Positions 57,701-62,370 of a stretch of 64,000 nt of DNA are shown piece after piece; position 1 is the first letter of the stretch; the number at the start of each line of letters is the position of its first letter. The notes under the pieces are model-generated. The model saw only the letters and a list, made by a program, of their open reading frames with translations, had not been told where the DNA came from and made no database searches. The DNA comes from Solihabitans fulvus (GTDB lineage: Bacteria > Actinomycetota > Actinomycetes > Mycobacteriales > Pseudonocardiaceae). The position numbers and the translations under genes are program-made. The stretch covers positions 60,436-124,435 of the forward strand of contig NZ_VUOB01000046.1 in assembly GCF_008386585.1 (NCBI RefSeq). Reading direction: 5' to 3'.

Positions 57701-59602
57701 CTCGGTGCCGCCGGGGGCGAGGTCGTCGAGGAACCAGAGTCGTTGCTGCGCAGAGGAAAGCGGCAGCGCCGCCGCGCGGTCGACCCGGGTGATCGGCGGT
57801 TCGCCCGCCGGGGCCGCCTCGACAAGTTCGGCGAGGCCCGCGACGGTCGGATGGTCGAAGACGGCGCGCGGCGGCAGGCTCACGCCGAGTTCCGCGCGGA
57901 TCCTGGCCAGCACCCGCGCGCCGAGGACGGAGTCGCCGCCGACGTGCACGAAGTGGTCCTCGACGCCGACGCGGTCGACGCCGATGGCCTCGGCCCAGAT
58001 CCGCGCGACGGCCCGCTCGGTGTCGGTGCGGGGCGGCACGAGTCCGGTCGGGGACACCGCGTCGGCGGGCTCGGGCAGCGCGGTCCGGTCGAGCTTTCCG
58101 TTGGGGCTCAACGGCAGCTGGTCCAGCAGCACGAAGGCCGCCGGCACCAGGTGCGCGGGCATCGACGTGGCGAGCAGCGCACGAAGGTCCGCGGCGGCGG
58201 GGGCGGTGCCCGGCGCGGCGACGACGTAGGCGACGAGCCGCCGGTGCCCCCTTCTCGACTCGCCAGCCACCACGACGGCCCGGTCGACGTCGGTGTGGTC
58301 GCGCAGCGCGGCCTCGATCTCGCCAGGCTCGATCCGCACCCCGCGGATCTTCACCTGGTGGTCGGCGCGGCCGACGAACTCCAGCTCGCCGTCGCAGCCC
58401 ATGCGCACGACGTCGCCGGTGCGGTACATGCGGGATCCCGGCGGCCCGAACGGGTTGGCCAGGAAGCGTTCCGAGGTCAGGCCGGGGCGGCGCAGGTAGC
58501 CCCTGGCCAGGCCGATGCCCGACACATACAGCTCGCCGTCGGCGCCGACCGGCACGGGGCGCAGCGCGGCGTCCAGGACGTAGCCCTGGGTGTTCCAGAT
58601 CGGCCGCCCGATCGGCGGGGTGCCGCCGGGGCGCAGCGGCTGGCTCCAGGTGGCCACGACAGTGGACTCGGTCGGGCCGTAGGCGTTGATCATCCGCCGG
58701 CCGGGTGCCCAGCGGTCGACCAGGTCGGCGGTGCAGGCGTCGCCGCCGACGATGAGCGTGCGGAACGCGGGCAGGTCGGCGGGCGGCAGCGTGGCCAGCG
58801 CCACCGGCGGGATCAGGGCGTGCGTGACCCGCTGGCGCGCCAACACGTCCGCGAGCTGGTCGCCGAGCAGCGGTCCCGGCGGCGGCACCACGATCGCCGC
58901 GCCGACCGGCAGCGCCATGCACAGCTCGAGCACCGACGCGTCGAAGCTCGGCGAGGAGAACTGGAGCACCCGGTCGCCGGGGCCGACGTCGAAGCGGTCC
59001 GCCTCGGCCGCGGCGAAGCTGGCCAGGCCGCGGTGCGCGACGACGACGCCCTTGGGGCGGCCGGTGGAACCCGAGGTGTAGATGACGTACGCGGCGTGCT
59101 CGAGCCGCAGCGGCGCTGTCCGGTCCGCGTCGGTCGGCGCGGTGTCGGGCAGGCCCGCGAGGATCGCGGCGGTGTCCGGCGCGTCGATGGGGAGCGTCGG
59201 CACGCCGTCAACCGAGGACGGCCCGGCGGCGGCGATGACGAGCGCGGGGCGCGCGTCGGCCAGCATGAACCCGATCCGCTCCGCCGGGTACGCGGGGTCG
59301 ACCGGGAGGTAGGCCGCGCCCGCCTTGACCACGCCGAGTTGGGCGACCACCAGGTCGACCGAGCGCGGCAGCGCGAGCGCCACGATGCGCTCCGGCCCGA
59401 TCCCCCTGCCGATCAGCAGGTGGGCCAGGCGATTGGCCCTCCTGTCCAGTTCGGCGTAGCTCAGCGTCCCGTTCTCGAAGGCCAGCGCGGGCGCGTCGGG
59501 GGTCCTGGCGACCTGGGCCTCGAACAGCGCGGGCAGCGTCCCCGGCGGCACTGCTCGTTCGGTGTCGTTCCACTCCGCGAGCAGACGGTCATGGGAGATC
59601 AT
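42605..59602 (-). CDS. NRPS-A, modules 1-5 (A-T-C-T-E-C-A-T-E-C-A-T-E-C-A-T)
   Basis: 5665 aa. Approximate residues: A 15-505, T 554; C2 607-1047, T 1103, E 1160-1585; C3 1610-2057, A 2067-2557, T 2605, E 2660-3087; C4 3114-3557, A 3567-4057, T 4104, E 4160-4590; C5 4614-5057, A 5067-5557, T 5604. It begins directly with an A domain, so it is the initiation protein with a free amino terminus and no lipidation C domain. All four A domains keep YTSGSTG and the C-terminal GK lysine; all T domains have GGDS; E domains keep HHLVVDGVSW. Module 2 has no A domain. ATG 59602 with AAAGG 10 nt upstream; an in-frame ATG a few codons later is less likely. It starts 88 nt after the thioesterase stop and ends 11 nt before NRPS-B. 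The last residues (ELERLAIAGGTDMEL) are a short helical tail. Confidence 0.97.
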   Translation of the reverse strand: MISHDRLLAEWNDTERAVPPGTLPALFEAQVARTPDAPALAFENGTLSYAELDRRANRLAHLLIGRGIGPERIVALALPRSVDLVVAQLGVVKAGAAYLPVDPAYPAERIGFMLADARPALVIAAAGPSSVDGVPTLPIDAPDTAAILAGLPDTAPTDADRTAPLRLEHAAYVIYTSGSTGRPKGVVVAHRGLASFAAAEADRFDVGPGDRVLQFSSPSFDASVLELCMALPVGAAIVVPPPGPLLGDQLADVLARQRVTHALIPPVALATLPPADLPAFRTLIVGGDACTADLVDRWAPGRRMINAYGPTESTVVATWSQPLRPGGTPPIGRPIWNTQGYVLDAALRPVPVGADGELYVSGIGLARGYLRRPGLTSERFLANPFGPPGSRMYRTGDVVRMGCDGELEFVGRADHQVKIRGVRIEPGEIEAALRDHTDVDRAVVVAGESRRGHRRLVAYVVAAPGTAPAAADLRALLATSMPAHLVPAAFVLLDQLPLSPNGKLDRTALPEPADAVSPTGLVPPRTDTERAVARIWAEAIGVDRVGVEDHFVHVGGDSVLGARVLARIRAELGVSLPPRAVFDHPTVAGLAELVEAAPAGEPPITRVDRAAALPLSSAQQRLWFLDDLAPGGTEYNTGVGLRLTGRLDEAALLAALAALAARHESLRTTFDTVDGRGVQRVADHGDLPLRSVDLGHLSGTDRDTALDAELLREAGRPFDLRRGPLTRAVLIRLAETEHVLVLAQHHIVTDGWSVGLLVDELGELYAHGAAAGLPDLPIQYPDYAVWQRARAAGPDLDEHVDYWRRQLDGLRGLDLPTDRPRPSVRTTHGALHRRALPAELVGRLTRLGQTHDATLFVTLTAAAQLLLSQQANQRDIAIGTVTSGRDRAELERLAGFFVNTLVLRSRIDPAQRFADFLGAVRETVLAAFEHGEVPFDRLVEELRPDRDPSRTPLVQALVVLQTDMVPTREIGGLRIAEQRLPRPAARFDLVLEFWPRDGELDLAVEYNTDLFDAATIDDLARNLAKLLAAIADTPDSPLAALGPLATERWANEPEAAPADRPRRQAVGYVAPRTDTERALAEIWADVLGVDRVGVHNNFFELGGDSILSIALVSRARQAGYGLTSKDIFQHQTIAKLAPAVGRVADAVVAEQGVVSGDVPLTPIQRWFLDSDPARPWHFNQSVTVELREHVDEAALRAALTAIVAHHDALRMRFERTEHGWRQHNAAAATADPLRLLDLSAVHHGMRDAAVRRAVGETHTSLDLGAGPLLRAVLFDLGDDRRPALFLAVHHLVVDGVSWRILLADLDIGYAQALRGEAVRLGPKTTPVRDWSTRLAEHALAGGFDTELPHWSEVGAGTDPALPVDRDGANTVGSERSVTVRLDAADTAALLHDVPAVYRTQVNDVLLTALGRALADWTGRDRVLIDLEGHGREELFDGVDLSRTVGWFTSLFPVALDAPAGDWGSALKSVKEQLRAVPGRGLGYGALRHLDGRAPAVSPRVSFNYLGQFDLPDGLYASRPALDLSTDPDAARAHLIDVVGIVEDGCLEFRWLYSEHVHRSDTVRAVADAMLDALRQLLAHCARPDTGGRTPSDFPLARLDQSTVDALVGDGEAVEDIYPLTPTQAGMVFHRLSQGDQGVYFQQLTFVLAGVPDLGVLGEAWHRVVAATPILRSRVVWEGVDEPLQVVQRHVGVPITTHDWTGLSERQRQARLHDLLAADRAEGLGLDLAPLLRVALIRLSDNEVRVVWTFHHVLLDGWSVFEVLADVFAWHAVLSGDSAADPVPRRPFRDYLDWLGDRDHAAAEEHWRRALSGLTESTALPRDRVSAEAHRAESTGTVRVALPAERSAALRLAASANGLTVNTLVQGAWAVLLSRHAGQSDVVFGTTVSGRPAELPGVESMIGIFINTLPLRAEVRGDQRLADWLRDLQLAQAESRRFDFVSLAHIQGWSELPAGGALFDSIVVFENYPINDETAGAHGLGLRELRGIETTNYPLSVVAYPGDTLGLALGYDPTQFDAATVHRMAEHLVTLLAGMAEHLDGPVDELPMLTDAERLRLLVEWNGPVEEPADDTVHGLFAEQVRRTPDAIAVAADGVEVSYAELDRSSTALARRLTDLGVRAESRVGLLLERSVEFVIAELAVLKAGGAYVPLDARAPADRMRLVLAEAEAEVLLTDHTWADLAAKVHSGPTVVVDADSAEVVHGPAAFVDPECLAYVMYTSGSTGTPKGVAVRHRDVVALVHDHRFDNGAHDRVLLHSPPAFDASTYELWVPLLRGGRVVLAPPGAVDADVVRHTTTAHGVTALWLTAGVFRVLAQESPHCLDGVREVWTGGDVVPAWAVRRVLDACPGLVVVDGYGPTETTTFATAHRMSDAELVAEPVPIGHALDHNQVYVLDAALRPTPVGVAGELHITGGGLARGYLRRPGLTADRFVADPFGAPGSRMYRTGDLVRWTADGELEFVGRVDEQVKIRGFRIEPGEIEAALTGLPEVAEAVVVAASGSGGTRRLVAYVVPSPGSSEVRPAALGAALAGLLPDYMVPTAFVLLDELPLSRHGKLDRAALPVPDLAEQRIGFVAPRTEAELLLAGIWAEVLGVPSVGVEDNFFELGGDSILSIQVVSRARRAGLGVMPRDVFARPTVAALAAGAAEVAERIEQGPVSGEAPLTPIQRWFFETSGARPEQLDQSVRVELAEDVDEAALRAALAALVEHHDALRMRFTRVDGRWRQCNAPTQREDPLLVRHALPAGIDRAIEDVHQGFDLAEGPLLRAVLFRRGEAHPLLFLAAHHLVVDGVSWRILLEDLETAYRQALGGTPITLGEKTTAFRDWALRLDEHAAAGGFDDELAHWTAVGDRADAALPTDGCGANTVGSTRSVTVRLGAEATRALLQDVPRAYLTQVNDVLLSALARALSGWTGRPRVLLNLEGHGREELFDGVDLSRTVGWFTALFPVALDVPDGDWGATLKSVKEQLRAVPHRGVGYGALRYLARADLGAPVEPLVSFNYLGQFDWPDAGGDLFGAMDGGLAGHADGETQRPHQLDVVGRVEHRRLELTFSYSTGLHHADTMSRLAEETLAAVEAIVAHCADPEAGGRTPSDFPLARLDQSTVDILVGDGREVEDVYPLTPMQAGMVFHSLVGASTGAYFNQVRLRLSGVRDPKELGAAWQRVVERTAILRSRVVWDGLDRPLQVVQREVELPIAYHDLAGLAEPAREAALAGLVEQDRAAGLDLAIAPLMRLTIARLSADEVAQLWTFHHILLDGWSAAEVFTEVCALHAAATGGRAAALAPRQPFRDYLAWLGERDQAEAQAHWRGLLDGFDSPTALPYDRRPVDAHRAESAEAIRFTMSAARSTRLRETAQRHGLTMNTVVQGAWGVLLARYTGDTDVVFGTTVSGRPAELAGVESMVGMFINTLPTRLRVHSGQKLIPWLRELQSAQAESRRFDFVSLAELQGWTAVPGGVTLFDSIVVFENYPFDEDALAQYGLRLHDMDAVEPTSYPLSLVVIPGEELTIQFGYDSALFDERTVRNLSGHLTHVLDLLADDAITELDQLDLLGPAERRRVLTEWNDTDRAVAAATLPALFEAQVGRTPDVVALVSAGVELSYAEVDARANGLARELVARGVGPEAVVALVLPRSVEIVVAELAVAKAGGAFLPVDPAYPVERIAFMLRDSRPVLVLTRSDVEVPAGEVPVLPLDDPDTLASIAARDGGAVSDADRLGPLVLDHPAYVIYTSGSTGTPKGVVVSHRGLASFSAAEVDRYAVAAGDRVLQFSSPSFDASVLELCMSVLVGATLVVPPEGPLLGEQLAEVLAGQEITHALIPPVALATVPAVELPAFRTMIVGGDACSPELVDRWAPGRRLINSYGPTESTVVSTWSEPLAAGQSPVIGGPIWNTRVYVLDAGLRPVPVGVAGELFVAGAGLARGYLGRAGLTAERFVANPFGEPGSRMYRTGDVVRWTADGVLEFVGRADEQVKIRGFRVEPGEIEAALTTLPQVAEAVVVASDTGVGHRRLVAYVVPSADDDALNTAELRETLGRTLPDYLVPAVFVVLDEFPLSRNGKLDRAALPVPDAAEPRAGFVAPSTEAERVLAGVWAEVLGVEQVGVRDNFFELGGDSILSIQVVSRARRAGLRVMPRDVFARPTIEALAAGATEVEESVAQGPVSGEVPLTPIQHWYLDAAPTKPEHFDQSMTLELVEDVDEAALRAALAALTEHHDALRMRFTRAAGGWRQHNAPIEPVEVLRRVDLTEAEPADQLAARAACADDLHRTFDLAAGPLLRAVLFDLGAGRPGELLLAAHHLVVDGVSWRILVEDLETAYRQAERGEPIDLGPRTTSFRDWSLRLTGHARAGGFDGELDHWAGQTADAELPRDDFGENTLDSVREVTVRLDAAETRALLHDVPGAYLTQVNDVLLAALAEVLSGWTGRDRVLVDLEGHGREDLFDGVDLTRTVGWFTTMFPVALDVAYGDWGERLKVVKERLRAVPGRGIGHGALRHLTGSGPIGGTPPVSFNYLGQFDWSTVLSGRPLRAVRGGLDADLSPTAARAHELDVVARVEDGCLRFDWLYSTGLHRERTVETLARQLLDALREIVTHCADPEAGGRTPSDFPLARLDQSTVDALVGDGREVEDVYPLTPMQAGMVFHGLSQGDLGVYLEQATFVLDGVDDPGALAEAWQHVVDRTPILRTRIAWREVADPMQVVRRRVTLPITHLDWTTVAEQDRAERLRALVAEDRALGLDPTVAPLTRVTIARLSDTEVQVLWTFHHALLDGWSVYQVLSDVFGCHAALRAGGQPALVARRPFSDYLAWLDTRNRSEAAEYWRRALAGFAAATPLSYDRPPAPTHATRSATWLPASLDEAESERLRRLAQRGGLTLNTIAQGAWALVLARRSGQRDVCFGATVSGRPADLPGSESITGLFINTLPVRVAVGDEPSLVDWLRELQSAQAEARRFDFVSLAELPRWTELPAEAGLFDSIVVFENYVINDEAAATHGLKVRELDAVETTNYPLTIAVVPGARLTIQLGYDPDLFDAATADQFADQLTHVLRVIADRPDDLVGRVDLLTESARRRVLTEWNDTGRAVESATLPALFEAQVARTPDAVALVSAGSELTYAEVDARANRLARELVRRGVGPECVVALVLPRSVEIVVAQLAVAKAGGAFLPVDPAYPLERIAFMLRDSRPVLVLTRSDVPLADGDLPVLFVDEPLPEGELAPTDADRLGPLELDHPAYVIYTSGSTGTPKGVVVSHRGLASFSAAEVDRYAVAVGDRVLQFSSPSFDASVLELCMSVLVGATLVVPPDGPLLGEQLADVLAEGRVTHALIPPVALATVPDRALPDFRTVIVGGDACSAELVDRWAPGRRLINSYGPTESTVVSTWSEPLAAGDVPVIGGPIWNTRVYVLDAGLRPVPVGVAGELFVAGAGLARGYLGRAGLTAERFVANPFGSPGERMYRTGDLVRWTVDGVLEFVGRADEQVKIRGFRVEPGEIEAALRGEPGVGDAVVVARDVQDAPKRLVAYVVPQPGGPVPEPAALRAALARTLPGYLVPSAIVVLDRFPLSPNGKLDRSALPTPPATAAGGQYVAPGTDTERVLASIWADALDADRVGVEDSFFDLGGDSVRSLHIASRIKAIFDIVLTPRDVLITRTVAGLAELVEERVLQELERLAIAGGTDMEL
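43180..44410 (-). repeat. Near-identical A-domain DNA block, copy in module 5
   Basis: Long stretches match the block at 47680-48925 almost base for base (offset about 4.5 kb), for example 43781-43975 against 48271-48465, broken by a divergent stretch near 44000-44070. Codon choice inside the block differs from the rest of the gene: on the coding strand TTG, GTG, GGG and GAT/CGT codons are frequent where neighbouring A domains use CTC/CTG and GGC. Confidence 0.8.
45780..50289 (-). other. Module 4: C(DCL)-A-T-E, large hydrophobic/aromatic D residue
   Basis: Pocket code DALLIGSVVK, identical to module 5 and one residue from module 1 (Ser for Ala at position 7). C is DCL (EDVYPLTPMQAGMVFHSL), E is intact. 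The A-domain DNA is a near-copy of module 5. Confidence 0.75.
47680..48925 (-). repeat. Near-identical A-domain DNA block, copy in module 4
   Basis: Partner of the block at 43180-44410. The match covers the region from upstream of the A3 motif to beyond A8 and includes all specificity residues, which explains the identical code DALLIGSVVK. It is consistent with duplication or gene conversion of an imported A-domain segment. Confidence 0.8.
50290..54789 (-). other. Module 3: C(DCL)-A-T-E, predicted D-Val
   Basis: The C domain starts EDIYPLTPTQAGMVFH, the DCL type, which implies that module 2 normally delivers a D residue and is not silent. Pocket code DAYWWGGTFK (valine). The E domain is intact, so D-Val. 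Confidence 0.8.
54790..57799 (-). other. Module 2: C(LCL)-T-E with no adenylation domain
   Basis: The C domain has an intact HHIVTDGWS (about 57345-57370). After its end (DSPLAALGPLATERW, near 56470) there are only about 25 residues, Pro/Ala/Arg-rich, before the usual A-T linker GYVAPRTDTERALAEIW and an intact carrier NNFFELGGDSILS. A normal module has about 500 residues here. The E domain is complete (HHLVVDGVSW, EGHGREELFDGVDLSRTVGWF). The module therefore must be loaded in trans, be loaded by a neighbouring A domain, or be skipped. Confidence 0.9.
57800..59602 (-). other. Module 1: A-T loading module, large hydrophobic/aromatic residue
   Basis: Pocket code by eye DALLIGAVVK (segments FDASVLELCM, ALIPPVALATL, LIVGGDAC, NAYGPTESTVV). 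It differs from the tyrosine code DALVTGAVVK at two positions and from leucine-type codes at about three. No E domain, so the first residue stays L. The T domain reads HFVHVGGDSVLGARV, with His where other modules have Glu before GGDS. Confidence 0.75.
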
Positions 59603-59690
59603 GGACTCGGACCTTTCGGGCGCGGGTCAGCACCGGTGCGGTGGGGTTGGAAAGGTTGAGCCTGTGCGGGTCGGGTGGACCGGCGCGGGA

Positions 59691-61127
59691 TCAGGACGGC
59701 GAGCGCTCACGCCGCGCGATGCGGCCGCCCGTCTGTAGTCCGTCGATCCGGCCGGTCCTCGGGTCTGTGACGAATCGGCCGCCGTGGATCCACTTGTCCG
59801 ACGCGGGGTGTCGCACCGCGAAGTCGCCGCGCTCGTACAGGGTGAGTCCCGGGTACACCTCGCCGGAGACCGCCAGCTGCGGCTGGCCCGCGCGGGCGGC
59901 GAGCACCGAGTACTCCGTGCCACCGTTGACGTATCTCCCGAAGTACTCGGTCGGCAGCGGCACCGGCCGCGCCGACGCGAGCGGCGTCGTGTACATGCCG
60001 ACGTCGAGGCCGACGGCGGCCAGCTCGGGCACCAGGTCCTCCCACATCGCCGCCCCGGTGTTGGCGTTGGTGGTGAGCGCGACCACGCAGCCGCCGGCCG
60101 GGTCAACACGCAGGTGACAGGACGTGCCGTCGGCGGTGCCGTCGTGACCAAGCCACCGGGTCGAGCCGCGGCCGAACAGCGCGACGCCGAGGCCCCAGCC
60201 GTGCGCCATGCCGAAGGGCTCCGCGCCGGGCACCGCACGGCGCATCTCGGCGATCGCGTCGGCGTCGAGCGGGGCCGCACGTCCCGGGGGCGCGTCGCGC
60301 AGGTGCAGCCGACCGAAGGCGACCAGGTCCCTGGCGCTCATCGCGAGCGCGCCGGCCGGAGCCAGCGCCGGTGTCATCGTCTGCGCGACCGGGATCGGCT
60401 CGCCGGTCCGGGTGTTGACGGTGTGCCCTGCGGCGAAGTGCCCAGGCTGGCTGGCCGCGTTCGGCGACACCACGAACGTGGCGGGAATGTCCAGTGGCCG
60501 CAACAGCACCGACTCGACCGCCTCGAACCAGGACATACCGGTGATCACCTCGATGAGGCGGCCGGCGACGAGGAAGCCGAGGTTGGAGTAGGAGAATCCG
60601 GCGCCGGCCGAGCAGACGGGCTCGCAGTGCGCGATCCGGTCGGCCACGTAGCGGCGCAGCGAGCTGGTCGCGGCGTCCCGGTCGGCCAGGCTGGAGGGGA
60701 GGCCGCTGGTGTGGCTGAGCAGTTGCCGCAGTGTCAGGCGGTCGCCGAGCCTGGCCGCTCCCCTGGCCAGCTCGGGCAGCTGGGCGCCGACCGGCTCGTC
60801 GAGGTCGAGATCGTCGTCGGCGACCAGCGCCATCGCGGTCGTGGCGGTGAACATCTTGCCGACGGAGCCGATCGGGACGGCGGAGTCGCTCCGCAGCTCG
60901 CGACCGGTGGCGTGCTCCTGCTCGCCGACGGCGACGCCGTGCGTCCTGCCGTCCTGGTGCCAGGCCAGCTGCGCGCCGGGCACGCGGTGCTGTCGGGCCA
61001 ATCGGGTGACCGCCTCGGTCAGCCGATCGGTGGTCCGGGCGCTGCGTTCGCTCGCTCTCGCGCGGTCTGCATGTCTTGTGCCTACCCCACCCGAGTGCAT
61101 CCGGGCGCGCGCCGAAAGTGGTGTCAC
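59691..61127 (-). CDS. Stand-alone PBP-type thioesterase/cyclase (beta-lactamase fold)
   Basis: 478 aa, serine beta-lactamase/penicillin-binding-protein fold. Catalytic motifs: Ser88-Val-Gly-Lys91 (SxxK), Tyr180-Ser-Asn182 (YxN), and His328-Asp-Gly330 (the KTG/HxG box, in GHDGTADG). No signal peptide or membrane segment, so it is cytoplasmic, unlike true PBPs and beta-lactamases. Known: SurE-like PBP-type thioesterases release and cyclise nonribosomal peptides that end in a D residue on NRPSs that stop at an E domain. NRPS-B has exactly that ending and there is no fused TE, so head-to-tail macrolactamisation is the likely role. Start GTG 61127 chosen for AGGAAAGG 9 nt upstream; a TTG at 61130 and later ATGs are possible. 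First gene of the set, 88 nt before NRPS-A. The C-terminal domain of about 110 aa resembles lipocalin-type extensions of the family. Confidence 0.9.
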   Translation of the reverse strand: MTPLSARARMHSGGVGTRHADRARASERSARTTDRLTEAVTRLARQHRVPGAQLAWHQDGRTHGVAVGEQEHATGRELRSDSAVPIGSVGKMFTATTAMALVADDDLDLDEPVGAQLPELARGAARLGDRLTLRQLLSHTSGLPSSLADRDAATSSLRRYVADRIAHCEPVCSAGAGFSYSNLGFLVAGRLIEVITGMSWFEAVESVLLRPLDIPATFVVSPNAASQPGHFAAGHTVNTRTGEPIPVAQTMTPALAPAGALAMSARDLVAFGRLHLRDAPPGRAAPLDADAIAEMRRAVPGAEPFGMAHGWGLGVALFGRGSTRWLGHDGTADGTSCHLRVDPAGGCVVALTTNANTGAAMWEDLVPELAAVGLDVGMYTTPLASARPVPLPTEYFGRYVNGGTEYSVLAARAGQPQLAVSGEVYPGLTLYERGDFAVRHPASDKWIHGGRFVTDPRTGRIDGLQTGGRIARRERSPS

Positions 61128-62370
61128 CAAGGCAAACCTTTCCTCGAAGTGTCGACAGTGGATGGACGACCGAGCGTCCGGGGACCAGCGTCGAGAGATC
61201 GACAGAACGGGACGACACGCCTTGGCATCGTTAGGTTGACCCGAAAGGACTGTGGGAGATCGCCTCTCCCGTCGGCAGAGGTGGTGCAGCGGAGATCATC
61301 GTCAGTCCGCGGTCCGTCTTCGTCCGCGACCGAAGGTCACGTCCTGGGGACACGCGCAGCACACAACGTCACATGGCTCGAACATCACAAAACCGTCCCT
61401 CGCGACTCGGACACAATGACCCGCGCGTCAAACCGGGTTCGCCACCGGCTGACACTCACGCGGACCAGTGTCAAAGAAAAGTAAGGCCTAAATCAGCAAG
61501 CTACTCCCAACGTTCCAGCTGCCGAGATCTTCACGCTGCATGTCGGTTTGTAAAATCGCTACCGCCGATCGGAGTATTCAACTAAGCCAGGGTCCCACTC
61601 CACCCGAACGGCGGAGCATTTGCGGCCCCGGGTACATCTCACCGATGGGCTCTACCCCACGTCGAGTCCGTCCAAACTAATTTTCGGTGGATTCTCCGGA
61701 CTAGATCATCGGTCACCCTCCGCAGTTGTTTCGAATCTCGTTCGTCCGAGTTGCGCACTGCGACCGGATGTAGACGGATACCGATAACCGGACGGGCCGC
61801 ACGGGGACCACAGAGAGCAATAAGGGCACCCGTTGGCACCACCCGCCTGGAGTCTGCACGGCCGCAAAGATCAGGCACTACGGTCGCTCCCGGCTGACCG
61901 CACCAAAGAAAGCGCCTGCGACCACCCGTGAAGCCCGACCAGTGCCGAATGAACAGTACATCAGGAGGATTGCCGCCCAACACAATCAATTGATGAGGCA
62001 ACCAATACCTCCACACCCTTCTACCAGCAGGTTCAGGGATTTCCGGCATTGCCGACCCTGGTCACGGGCGGCATACACCCACACGATCGACCGACCTTCC
62101 CCGATGCCCACCCCCAGTAGAACTGTTGATCTGTTCAGGTCACTGCGGATCCACCCAAACCACTGTAGGTAACTAACCGGGCCGCACTCACGACACACGT
62201 AACGAAGATTGCCGGCCAGCAAGGTCCACCGACGGCGCCGTTCGCCGATTGCGCCGTTCGGCCCGCCCACGAGTCGCATCCCAGGCCCCCGGATGCGTTT
62301 TACCGGGCCGCACCCCGGCTTGTCCATTCTGCCCTCGGTGTCGCGCACGCCCATGTTGGGAAGGTTTTGC
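61128..62370. other. 1.24-kb intergenic region between divergent units, no convincing gene
   Basis: GC content is visibly lower from about 61480 to 62200 than anywhere else in the window, with A/T-rich patches such as TTTTCGGTGG and CAATCAATTGATG. Two minus-strand frames (61639-62049 and 61986-62441) show no family resemblance, poor codon bias and no RBS. It must hold the promoters of the leftward NRPS unit and the rightward glycosyltransferase gene; I see no unambiguous -35/-10 pair. Confidence 0.7.
61450..61473. promoter_or_regulatory. Inverted repeat TGACAC-N12-GTGTCA upstream of the NRPS unit
   Basis: A perfect 6-bp inverted repeat with a 12-bp spacer, about 320 bp upstream of the thioesterase start. 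The minus-strand arm also contains a consensus-like TTGACA, but no TANNNT follows at 17-18 bp. It could be an operator for a regulator encoded outside the window; chance is not excluded. Confidence 0.25.

Noticed and set aside
54932..59659. 1575-aa plus-strand open frame opposite NRPS-A
   Set aside because: Same shadow effect; the minus strand carries complete, ordered NRPS domains.
59691..61127. Secreted beta-lactamase resistance gene
   Set aside because: No signal peptide; operon position and the TE-less NRPS ending in an E domain fit a PBP-type thioesterase better.
61639..62049. 136-aa minus-strand frame in the intergenic island
   Set aside because: No RBS, no family resemblance, irregular codon use.
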